A stretch of DNA of 64,000 nt from Lobosporangium transversale (Eukaryota > Mortierellomycota > Mortierellomycetes > Mortierellales > Mortierellaceae), in NCBI RefSeq assembly GCF_002105155.1, contig NW_019028984.1:186001-250000 (forward strand). The letters run 5' to 3'. Below are positions 34,745 to 44,840 of the stretch, one piece after another (position 1 is the first letter of the stretch; every line of letters starts with the position of its first letter). Made by a program: the position numbers and the translations under genes. Below the pieces are notes generated by a model. That model saw only the letters and a program-made list of their open reading frames with translations. It searched no databases and was not told the origin of the DNA.

Positions 34745-35163
34745 GAGTCCTCGCCAAAAAGTCATAAACTGGATATATTTTAAAATACTCAATTTGAATT
34801 AGAATTTGAAGAACAAAAAAATTACGCACCAAGACAGAAATTCATATACTTTTTGAATAGAATGAATGATTGGATGCCATCAATTCAATCGTCGTTCTTG
34901 ATTAAAAATACTAGAATTTGCTGGGAATGGACAACCTCATCCTCATTGCCAACCTACTTTACTCGTACTGTTGAAACAGTGGATCTTACGCCAGATACTG
35001 GAAGCATGTTTGATTGTGAAAGAGAATAGAGGAATATCTTGTTGATAACAGATCCGTAAAAATTAAAACTTTGAAGTTTGTACGAATTTTAAAAATGGAA
35101 GTATTCTATTCAATTTAAAAGCCTGAAAAATATATCCAGTTTATGACTTTTTGGCGAGGACTC
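34745..35163. mobile_element. MITE with 37-bp terminal inverted repeats and TA duplication (Tc1/mariner type)
   Basis: The first 37 bp (GAGTCCTCGCCAAAAAGTCA...) recur inverted at the right end (35127-35163). TA flanks both sides (34743-34744 and 35164-35165). Length 419 bp, AT-rich, no transposase frame. TA target duplication plus long inverted ends indicates a Tc1/mariner-mobilised MITE. Its insertion point splits a 21-bp target duplication of a LINE-tail insertion, so it is the youngest of the three layers here. Confidence 0.85.
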
Positions 35164-35177
35164 TATGACATTTCCAT

Positions 35178-35214
35178 AGAAAATAAATCCCATGACCCTG
35201 AGGGTTCTTGTTAT

Positions 35215-35247
<33 letters not shown>
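35178..35247 (+). mobile_element. Extremely 5'-truncated LINE insertion (39-bp 3' end plus poly-A)
   Basis: The sequence AGAAAATAAATCCCATGACC...TTGTTATC plus about 30 A equals the last 39 bp of the LINE ending at 36870, with one difference. It is flanked by a 21-bp target duplication (GACTAAGTATGACATTTCCA and one more base): right copy 35248-35268; left copy 34736-34744 joined across the MITE to 35166-35177. Confidence 0.8.
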
Positions 35248-35249
<2 letters not shown>

Positions 35250-36841
35250 CTAAGTATGACATTTCCATTATCAGCCCACGATACAAAGCTATGACAATCC
35301 GACTTGATAACAGCGCAGTTGTGACTCAATTCCGAGCATTGGTCCGAGGCAGAGTGGATAGCACGTTGCGACAACGTATTAGATCACCGTATGCAGTGGG
35401 CAGCTATACACAACGCATTTATTCAACAAGGATCGGAAGTCACGTCGAGTGGGTCAAAGGACATGCCGGCAACAGAGGGAACGAAGAAGCGGACGAAGCA
35501 GCAAAACATGGACATTATGGCGAGCTATGGGATATCAACATAACGGAGCATAATGACATGTACTGCCATGCAAAGTTCAACGGTGTACCAGCGGAAGATG
35601 ACTTAAGGCAGATCCTTAAGTTACAGTCAACAACTCGTACACATCACACGTGGATCGCTCAGAACAGGACGCAGGAGCATGTTAAGGATTGGACAAAAAT
35701 TGATTGGCGAGCTACTATGAACATTGTTCATGATAGCAACCTACCAAAAGGACTCTTCACCAGCCCAGCGGACTGCCAAAAGCGAGCGCACAGGATCAAG
35801 AAACTCCATGGAATGTTGCCTACACAGTCATATATGAGACACTGGAGGCCGGACCTTTACGAAGACGGCAACTGCAGAGTGTGTGGGACAGAGGATGAAG
35901 ACACATCGCACATCTGGAGATGTCCAGGGACGATGGAGACTCGGGCCGAGAAGTGGAAGGAGATAATCCAAAATGTGAATGTGATAGGGGAGAGGACATG
36001 GAGGAAAGAGTTGAAAGCAGTGCAGGAGCAAGCACAAAGGGCCAGAGAGAGAGGTGTAGACCCACCAAGGACAAAAGAGCCAACTTTTACTGCGGCAGAG
36101 GAGGACTACATTTGGGGGACTCTGGAGATGCATATCGATGGTGTGCGAGAAGTACGACGCCATGGTGATAGGAACGGCGATGATGAGGATGAGGAAGAGA
36201 TAGAGCACACACCAGATTGGTCTGTGCAGGGCATTTACCATGGACTTACGCCCAAGTCCATTGCTCAGAGTTGGAAAGTTGGCTTCAAGACAACAACAAG
36301 GATAGCTACATATATGGCAGGGCGCTTCGTCAAGGCCATAGAAGAATTCGGTCGTACAGAAATCTGGAACAAACGGTGTAAAGTCACCGTTGAATGGGAA
36401 AAGGCTCGTGGAATCACTGCTATGAGCAAACGCGCTAGAGGACGCAACTGTGTTGGGGAGCACAGACGTAGTAGCAATGATTTCCTTGTCCCTTCCCTCA
36501 GACAAAGACAGAGGCTGAATGTGAAAGAGATCTACAAGATCGCGGATGACCGAGTCCGGGACAGTTACCTTGGGAAAACCAAACTGGACGTGATGGAGCG
36601 GCTAGGTGGAATGAAGTTTTTGATGACTATGGATAGCGGATAATTTGTCGTGTTGCGCAACAGGCCACGTCGGAAAGGTGGACTTTGAGTACCAACCACG
36701 GCGGTCAGGGTTTATGAAATCATGGATACAGCGGCTCTTGTCGTTTGTGCAGTAATAGCTGTTTATTGACTATAGTTTCTGGAGCATTTTGTTCATAGAG
36801 TGTAGAAAATAAATCCCATGACCCTGAGGGTCCTTGTTATC

Positions 36842-36870
<29 letters not shown>
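35248..36870 (+). mobile_element. 5'-truncated LINE (non-LTR retrotransposon), 3' part
   Basis: Contains the RNase H and zinc-knuckle end of the LINE ORF2, a 200-bp 3' UTR and a terminal A29 (36842-36870). No reverse transcriptase core is present. The layout (RNase H, CCHC-like knuckle, 3' UTR, poly-A) is that of fungal non-LTR elements. Confidence 0.85.
35249..36643 (+). pseudogene. LINE ORF2 C-terminal fragment: RNase H and zinc knuckle
   Basis: An open frame of about 464 codons without an own start. The RNase H C-terminal motif WVKGHAGNRGNEEAD is at about 35450-35495, with the Asp-bearing TIRLDNSAVV strand before it (35296-35325). A zinc knuckle with C-x2-C and a later H-x4-C follows (CRVCG... 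HIWRC, about 35873-35925). The remaining half is basic and acidic helical sequence without a recognised domain. The catalytic start of RNase H and the whole reverse transcriptase are missing, so it cannot move on its own. A long antisense frame here is a shadow. Confidence 0.85.
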
Positions 36871-36873
<3 letters not shown>

Positions 36874-37062
36874 ATTGATGATACACAAAATAGCCCTTTA
36901 AAAACTGAATATGGCACAGGTGGGTTTCGAAAGACCCCTAACATTTTACCAGAGATCGTGCTTATAGCAGTGTCACTGAGGTGAAAACTCAGCTTGATCG
37001 CTGCACTCTCGGTAACTCATTCTATTCTTTGCTGCCCGTACTATCTTATACCTATCCGTCCG
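36871..37062 (-). other. 3' flank of the Fanzor-like remnant, possible structured RNA relic
   Basis: 192 bp lie between the Fanzor-like stop codon (37063) and the LINE poly-A (36870). On the minus strand there are inverted motifs such as CTGAG with CTCAG inside GCAGC...CACTGC, and GGGTCTTTCGAAACCC. In TnpB and Fanzor loci the guide (omega) RNA arises at the 3' end of the gene, so this is where a relic would be. The RNA claim is inference only. Confidence 0.25.
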
Positions 37063-37975
37063 CTAAATTGTCATCCAATCTCGCCCCTCAATTTGAGCAA
37101 GACCGGTTCTTGCAATGTTTTCCGCCCCTAATGCGTCACGGTCGAAGAATACCTTACATGCCCGGCAATATTTAGAGCGAGGGTATACCGCCTCTAAAAA
37201 GTTATCGCAGAGGGGTCGGGGACAGCGGGCGCTGGAGTAAAATTTGTGTGCCCTTACAGCGAAGTGCAGTCGTTTATCAGCAAGAGTTCTATGGCTTTCC
37301 AGCTTTTCTTATTTTTTTTTAAAAAAAGTCATACCCGTGTGACAAGGTGTCTCGTTATAGCAGTATGCTTACTGGGAACTCCTTTACTACTTTCAAAGGA
37401 TCATAGGCCGACGACAAGCGCTCCTTTCCCCCCGAGCAGCTTCAACACTCGCTGCACCGCATAGTCGAACGTAGCTCGTTGAGCCTTTCGTAAGTCCTAT
37501 TTTTTTTTTAGGTGCCATCTGGACTCGTAGAACTCTTGAAGCACATCCAAATTCTTTGATCCTGTCTGTGTCTGGGGCTCCTCGTTCATCCATTGAAAGT
37601 ACTCATTGTATGTATCCCTTGCAAATACAGGGGATGGCGCTCTCCACCTCAATCATTCCTTTTCACGCTTCCTTTAGTTCAACAGGTGACTGAAGCGGAG
37701 GGCGGGAAGATACAAGAACCTGCTTCTCGCCTTTACCGTTTGCCGCAAGTTAGGGTTGTGAGGGTCCAGCGAGGAAAACGTAAGGGCGTTAACAATACCA
37801 GAATCGCATCCGGCAATAGTTGTGGTGTTTGCGGATGGGCATCGCCCTGGTTCGTTGAATATGAGCTCGACGTTTTCAAGCAGTTTGGAGCTCCTCTTCC
37901 AATTTATGTTTGCGTAGCCTTCACCTGTCAGGCCTTCACCGGCTGTCTTTGAATACGTCGTGTTGAGAAATTCCT
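37063..37975 (-). pseudogene. Fanzor-like (eukaryotic TnpB family) nuclease remnant: RuvC and zinc-ribbon part
   Basis: Three minus-strand blocks in correct order. Block C (about 37975-37674) has the RuvC-I-like IAGCDSGIVNALTF; the Asp codon is 37805-37803, and Ser replaces the usual Pro. Block B (37616-37329) has YFQWMNEEP, a Trp/Lys/Arg-rich helix and GSFESSKGVPSK, like the RuvC-II region. Block A (37308-37063, 82 codons, no internal stop) has FYSSARCPRPLC, then YCRACKVFFDRDALGAENIA, the zinc ribbon and RuvC-III Asp of TnpB/Fanzor proteins, ending at TAG. In-frame stops (TAA at 37674, a TAG and TGA in block B) and frame changes show decay. Known family role: RNA-guided DNA endonuclease carried by transposons. 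Confidence 0.72.
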
Positions 37976-38272
37976 AAGAAAGCTCCAATCCCTGACTGGG
38001 ATTTTCTTCATCTACGTCAGACTGCCGCTGTCTCTCCGTTCGCCCAGAGGGTGTCAACTAGGGCGTGTTCAGACAGATACACATACTCGGGTGACCAGGA
38101 GGACGTAGGGAAGTCTGAATATTTTTCACTTTTTTGTTCTCCCGCAAAAAAAACTCAATGTCGCTCATATCTTCGTTAGTTTTCTCGACATCAAACTAGA
38201 AAAAAAAAAAAAAAAAAAAAAAAAGAGTATGAATAAAGAGCATTTGATTGCATGAAAATACCATACACAAGG

Positions 38273-38983
38273 TTATACCACTGCGTTCCTGTAGTGCTGC
38301 CTTAAAGATGCCTGTACTTGGCTCATTAATAGCTCTGATGCTCTTGGAAATGAGATCTTTTTGGGCTCGAAGTCTTGCACGTCCCCCAATGTGATGTCTA
38401 CTTCCTTAATTGGGAAAGTTCAGTGGAAATGTTCATAAGTGAGGAGATAGTGAGGTGTTTCTACCGCCCTTCCTTGTTTTTTGCCCTCGCCTAAGCTGAA
38501 TTGGGGCCACCTTGGCCACTTAAAAGAAGAGTGGCGAGACGGAAGGAATAGTCAGTGCTATCCAAGACCTCGTCCAGTGCCTCCCGACCTTGCTGCCCTT
38601 GGTAGCCGCATGACCCTCTCAATGTCCAGGGTAATCGCTCAGTATGCATAGCGACGTAGTCGGTTAAGGACAACAACTGTCCCTCGGATTTGGCTTGCAA
38701 TATTATTTCTTTCATCTGCGTCCAGTCCGCCTATTCTTGCCATAGAAGCCTTGAGGGATCCAATTGTTAAGGCCTTGATAGCTGTAGCTGTGATCGACCT
38801 TCGTAGCATCCTTGAAGTTCTTAATTGGTGCACCTTCTTTTTTAGCCCTGTGAGGCTTCTTGCCTTTGTGCTTCCGCTTTTGTATTTTCCATTACTTCTT
38901 TTTTGCCTTTCTCCGACGTGGTGGATGCTTAAGGCCTCGCCTATCGTGCTGACGGCAGGTACTGATATCAACTGTGCGTCCAT
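38273..38983 (-). pseudogene. Decayed helical middle section between PIN-like and RuvC-like parts
   Basis: I do not recognise a domain. Minus-strand blocks: 38983-38639 (ASMARIGGLDADERNN, VVVLNRLRRYAY), 38715-38491 in a shifted frame (TDYVAMHTERLPW), and about 38421-38273 (FPRASELLMSQVQASLRQHY). Frames overlap or shift by one, and each ends in a stop. Same strand and order as the PIN and RuvC pieces, so it is probably the linking or N-terminal helical region of one of them. Confidence 0.45.
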
Positions 38984-39066
38984 TCAATATGCTCAACTTG
39001 TCGGAAAAGATGAGCCGGAACTGGTTTCTATGTGGTCCTTTCGCTATATAGAATGATGGTGCGTCC

Positions 39067-39905
39067 CTACAATATCCAGGAAAGGGGCCAACGATTAGTA
39101 CCGGGGACGTTTGGTTTCAAGATCAAAACTATAGCTTGAGCTTTCTTACGTTCTACGGCGTTGCGATCGCCTTTGTTGAGCCATTCTGTGGCGAAGGTCC
39201 TTTCCATTGAGTAGACGCTGCTTGAAGTTATCGAACTCATTGTTCGATGGTAATGCTTGGGCCGACGTTTGATGGCCCGAAGTAAAACGCGGAGAGCTAT
39301 TTTGAAACGGTCTTCTTCAGAGGCTACGTTCCTTCCCAACATCTTACTAGCTTTCCTAAGGTAATCTCGAAGCATTTTACTGTAGCTCTTGTTCCACGCA
39401 ACCTTTCGAGCTAATCGAAGATTATTAATCGGGCCCAACGTCTCGAGGTTCTTTGAGTAATCATTGCCTGCGATGGCACAGAATAACACCAGATGTTTGT
39501 GTGATGGCAGGTTTAGTGCTTGGATAACACTATCCACGTCATAAACCCAAACTTCCGTCTACGGCGTGGAAGGGGTCACACTAGGATGTAGACTCGTTCG
39601 TACGCAAAAAAATCAGAGTCTTGGGATACATTATGGCATCCTATGCATGGGTCCGCTTCATATGCACACAGACAGACATCGAAGACAGAGCCAAGGCCTG
39701 TGGCCAGCTGATTCTTGTCCTGGGCGCTCAGGGTGTGGACTTCTCGAAGGCCCTTCTGGATGCGCGGTATGACTTGAGGACGAGTCCAAACTCCGTTCCG
39801 AGAATTTCTCTCGAAGGTGTTCGTATCAAAGCATCCTTTCTTAGTGGACGGCACCTTGTTAATGGTGATATTGCACAGCGCCTTGTGGATGGAGGAAGAG
39901 CAGAA
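39067..39905 (-). pseudogene. FEN1/XPG-like PIN-domain nuclease remnant
   Basis: Two minus-strand pieces. The first (about 39905-39576) contains CLCAYEADPCIGCHN and VSQDSDFFAYERV, the acidic metal-binding motifs of FEN1/XPG nucleases. The second (about 39552-39067) contains VWVYDVDSVIQAL, then LVLFCAIAGNDYSKN, like the GNDY helix-turn motif of the same fold, and a basic helical tail. Between them a TGA (39578-39576) and a one-base frameshift (near 39550) break the gene. The break and the missing N-terminus make it a pseudogene. It lies directly upstream of the Fanzor-like part on the same strand and may have belonged to the same protein or the same mobile element. Confidence 0.62.
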
Positions 39906-41558
39906 GCGGGATTAATACCGACGCGTTTGAGTTCCTTTCCAAGGGATTGTTATAACTATGGTATGATTGTGGAGTGATCGCCAAATAAAATTTGTTTATT
40001 TCTTCTGGAGGCTTCATTGGAATTGCCTAGAAAACAAAAAAGCGCCGCAATGCAAAAAGTGTTTCTACATGTGCAGAAATCAAAGAGACGCTTCAGCTGT
40101 TTATTCAATAGCCTGGTGCATGTTCGTGTACACACAACTGATAGTGATTGATGAACAAAAAAGGAAACAAGATTTGCCAAATATTTTCGAAACAATAAAA
40201 AAAAACCCATGATGTAAGAAGGTCTGTGTAGACAACAAACAAGCATAACTCACATACATTTTTTTTTCACCGTTGGCGTGGCTAAATGTCTTTTAAGCTT
40301 TCTGCCTGGATGTTTAACACAAGGAACCCTCAGAAAAAAAAATGCCTTGCATGGTTGGTGCCAGGTCTGAAAACAACAATAATACAATGCCGTGCATGGA
40401 AGACAAGGCCTTAACACTATGACCATTGTTATGCGGACTGACCAAAATAAACTTGTGATCACAACTGCTACTCATGCTCTGTTGCCAAAGACTTGAAAAG
40501 GGATACAAAACCCTTCTTCCTTGCTCTCATAATCGCTCACATTCTCTCAATACTTTCTTTCGCCGTAAATGTCCATTACATCTGAATCACACACAGGCAT
40601 TTCACCATTCACTCCAACATAGATATATGTATCACGTTGGTATGATATGTTGTTGTGGTTCCCTCTGGTTTCGACAGGCCCAACAAACTCTATTAGCAGT
40701 GTATACCAACTCAGATATATCAAGGGAGCGCAAGAAGACGAGGAAGCAAACGATGTGACAATCGAGTCTCGCCGAGTTGTACAGGGAAAGATCAAGTTAG
40801 TCAAGCTCCATGGTGCGGTAGAATGAATCAACTCGGATAGCCCTCCTTTCAAGTCGATACTACAGCGGCGAATATTATCACTACTATATTACACCAGTCA
40901 ATAAATAAACGATACAATGGGCCCCCAAGCGGATGCTAGGGTCATGCGAAAGTCTTCATGAGTTTTTTTATTTGCAAAAATAAAGAAGCCAGGATAGCAC
41001 CATGACAGTTTAGTTTTCGGTCGAAATAAAATTTCGAGACAATGGATTGCTGGTAATTTGCCCTTCTTATGGACGAAGGGATAACGTGACTAGCATATGA
41101 TAGTTAGGCAAGTGGACCTCCAAGTGCGAGAAACGCAGAATGAGGGCCGGTCCAAATATCGAAAGAATATCTGGGGACAACTGAGCATTTTGTCAATGGG
41201 TTCGCACGAGCGCTCTCTCTCTTCCCTTATTATCGCTGCTCATCGATTCGTGTGTTGTTGTGGTATGAGCTGAGATCATGGAATTGAATGAAAGGAGGCA
41301 CAGCCTTTAAGAATGCCCTAAAAGATCCTGATAAGGCTATTGGCTGTGAGTCGCTCTCCCCTGCCGTTCCCTTAATTTCTCTTTTCATACTTGTTTATTC
41401 TTTATTCTTTAGTCCTCATTCTTCATTCTTCATTCTTCGTTCTTCATTCATTGATTCATTCTTCATTGATTCTTTGATTCATTCATTCATTCATTTATTT
41501 CTTCTCATAGCTGATCCTTTTATTCACTGTCGCTTACACCGCAAGCAAATTGACATTC
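39906..41558. other. Spacer and promoter region without a supported gene
   Basis: Short frames around 40250-40850 show no domain. A TTCA/ATTC-rich microsatellite spans about 41410-41510 just before the next gene's ATG. I see no RNA gene. Confidence 0.5.
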
Positions 41559-44500
41559 ATGCATGCATCCATGGATACTTCATGCCAACAGCAAAAAAAC
41601 ACTCATTTTACTCTGCCAGAAACAATTACTACAACCACTACAACTAAAGCCAGTGCATCCAAAACTAAGAGGACAGTTCCGGTGCCCAGTCCTCGACCTG
41701 GCGAACTCTTGATCTATGACTGCAGGCCGAAAGCGCTCGATCAATCTCAACCTATTGCTACTGTTTCTATAGGCATTGATTGTGATTCCCTTTCTTCTCC
41801 TTCGACTTCTCCTTTAGCCTTTTCCTACTCTTCCACAGGTGTCCATTCTAGCTTCTCCCCATCCACACCAATACCAGATCTCAGGGGAGGAGCCATTTTT
41901 GAGGAACGAACGCTAGCCAAGACACAACATGAAAGCGGTCAATCCGGATCATCTACTCGAATAGAAGGTATCCATAGTGCATATTTAGCGTATTTGTTTT
42001 ATTACTACTGTTATTCTTGGAAGAAAATAATGCACAATTGAGACAGTGGGCTCGTTATGAAGGACGTTAGTAGTAAGTATATCCATTTGCTCACACAATT
42101 TTTTGTTCCACACTTGTGCTCCGTTATTTTTGGGTTTCAGGAGCATCGGATGCAGCAGCAGGGATTGAGCATGAGAAGCAACGACCCATTCGTTGTCTTC
42201 AATGGAATATTGAACGCAATTACAAGCCCGCAGAAATCCTCGCCACTTTAAAAGAGCTCGACGCAGACATCCTCTGTATCCAAGAAATCGATATTGGCTG
42301 TCATCGATCTGGTCATGAGCGAGATCATTTTCTGGAGATCTGCAAGTCACAGGGTCTTTATGGAGGCTTCGTGCCTGAATTTTGGGAGCTTGAACATCCA
42401 GGACGAAAAGATCGTGATCAAGGAGGGGGGGTTCACGGCAATGCTATCCTATCCAAGTGGCCCATCAATGGATTCAGAGCTTTAGATCATGTCCATCATG
42501 CTTATGAATGGGAAAAGGATGGGTTAAAGCTTAACGAGCCACGGATAGGAAGGTAAAAAGGTGATAGGTATACACAACGCTTACTTACTTTTTTCTAGTA
42601 TTCTATATGTTAATTTTTTTTTTTTTTTTTTTTTTTTTCCTTCTCTTTCTTTTTATTATCGCTGTTGCTACTGCTATTCTCTGCCCTTTAATAGGCGCTT
42701 TACGATTGTTGCCGATGTTCAGACGCCTTCAGGACCATTACTCTGTTACTGCGCACATCTCGAAGTCTTCACAGGAATAATAGGCCGTATTTCTGCGTTG
42801 AGTGACATCCTGGCGGATTCGGCTCTCTATGCAGACAAATATCCTTATCAGATTCTCTTCGGAGACCTCAATACTATTTCACATTCGGTTGCCCGTCTTG
42901 CTAAATCCATCTCTACAGATCGGTACAGGGTGGGCTCCATTGGCCAACAAGAAGCTGAATGGTGGGACCAAAACCTTTGGAGCTGGCATGTCGAGGATGG
43001 AGAGTTTAACCTGGCATTGGCAACAGGAGGCTGGACATGGCTGAGACGATTTGGTATTTTGGGTCTAGGTGCAGACACAGGCTCAGACACAAGTGCTACT
43101 CTCCGACAAAGCAAGGGAGCAAACAGATTCATCTGGTCCGCAGATAGGAAGTACACCCAATGGCTCAAAAGCATTGTGGGCGCAGGACTTGATTATATCA
43201 AACAAGCACGGCAGCAACAGCTATTGCGTGACAGATTTATTTCCACACCAAATATTGACTCATCTACAGCTGGAGATGTAGCAGAGCAACTTAGTCGTCT
43301 GTCATGTAGAACTGATATTGTACATGGACAAGGGAATGAAATGAAGAGCAACTGGAGTAATTCTGATGACGATGATAATATTGTAATCGTCAATAGATCA
43401 CAATTTTCCGACATGGCCGCATTAGAAGCTAGTTTGATCGACAGAAATGAATGCATCTCATCGTCCTCGAACTGGTCATCGCCTTTAACAGCCCCGAGTC
43501 GACGATATCAGCGACGGTACCATGATAGCGATGATGAGTATGAGGATAGTGTGGATAGCTCGTTGAATGGACACCAAAGTGATGCCAGAGCTTCTGGAAG
43601 TGTACACGGCCATGGTTCACCCTCCACGCCCTCTACACCATCACCAACCTTAAGACTTATCCCACCAACGCCTACACAGACCCAAGCGCCAGCTATTGGA
43701 TTGGAAAAAATGCTAAACGTAACGGAAGAAGATCGCGGGATCCCATTAGAATATGATGATGATGAGGATGATTGTGATAATGACGATGTAGTTTTTGAAG
43801 AGGAGGAAGAGAGCTATGAGGACTCATTTATGAAACAACTTGATAATGACATGCTATACTCTAATGATCGCCATAACGACAATACTTACGCCAATATAAC
43901 GACCACTAACAGAATGACAACAACAGCCTCTTTTACTTCAGATTCTAATACCGCCTCTACAACAGTCTTTGTGGACCCACAGCCGCCTTTCTTACTCTCA
44001 CATCTCAGCACGATGTTTCCATTCTTTTCCACAAAGCGTCTTTGGTCTGGTTTTACTCCCTTGGTTCTACATCAGGCTCGTAATCCAGGATTTTATGACC
44101 CATGGTCTGCTCGAGATGATCTGACATTCCATAACCCCAATTTCTTTGGTCTCTTAAAGGCTAAGCTCGATTATACACTGTTGATGAATCTCAGGTGCGT
44201 AAGTCAATCAATTGGGAACCATGATTACTCTGCAAGTGACCACAAGTGGTTGTTGGTGGAAGTTGAATTTGAGCGCGAGTTTAGGACACAGACACGGCCA
44301 TTGTCAGCAATGGAAATGCAAAAGGCGAAAGCTACGATATCAAAGAGCATGCCGTCCAAGGAACAACGTTATCTATGGTGGAGAGAACGACGAATGGAGC
44401 GGAACCAGACAGTACAGCCTTTCGATGACCATTGCTCAAATTCGGAACAACATTCCCTTCGCAAGCGCTCTTCTTCCTCTTCTTCTACGGTGTCAGCATC

Positions 44501-44567
44501 GTTGCTTGTCGCATCTCTGACAGCAGTGGCGGCCGGTGGGCTTTGGTGGTGGTCACATAACAGGTAG
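41559..44567 (+). CDS. Endonuclease/exonuclease/phosphatase (DNase I-like) family protein, C-terminally anchored
   Basis: Metal-dependent phosphoesterase fold; the substrate (nucleic acid, lipid or inositol phosphate) cannot be read. Exons 41559-41967, 42141-42552, 42695-44567; 898 codons. All fold motifs are present: LQWNIERNY (Asn), CIQEIDIGC (Glu), HGNAILSKWP, FGDLNT (Asp/Asn) and the final SDHKWLLVEVEF (Asp-His). An acidic, Ser-rich, poorly conserved insert of about 300 residues separates the central and final motifs. The last 27 residues form a hydrophobic helix (LLVASLTAVAAGGLWWW) with a short basic end, so a tail anchor is likely. The first Met at 41559 is used; a second Met at 41571 is possible. 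Confidence 0.87.
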
Positions 44568-44840
44568 ACGCCCCACCTTTCAGCCCTTTTTTTTTTTTTT
44601 TTGAATGAGAACATTCTCCGCAGAGTATGGTCTGCTCATAGTAAAAAGCATTCAGAAATAAAGACAATCATTCGGACAAACATGTATAAGGTTTTTTCAC
44701 AACAAAAATCCTGCAACCAAAAACGGAAGTGTGTTCATGTGCTTGTGAGACCTCTTTCATCTGTACACACTGTCAGTTAATCATTGATTCATTGATTCAT
44801 TCATCAATCAACATTAACGGCAATAGCAACAATAGAGACG

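Noticed and set aside
35828-36505. 225-codon antisense frame over the LINE fragment
   Set aside because: Shadow of the LINE ORF, which has RNase H and zinc-knuckle motifs in the sense frame.
36880-37200. Ribosomal RNA fragment
   Set aside because: GC-balanced, structured look at first sight, but the minus strand reads as the Fanzor-like zinc ribbon and no rRNA core motif is present.
37246-37464. Plus-strand frames over 36981-37952 as a real gene
   Set aside because: They are antisense to the ordered RuvC and zinc-ribbon blocks, which explain the conservation-like composition.
40250-40860. Several 70-100-codon frames on both strands
   Set aside because: Overlap each other, no conserved motif, no splice logic joining them.
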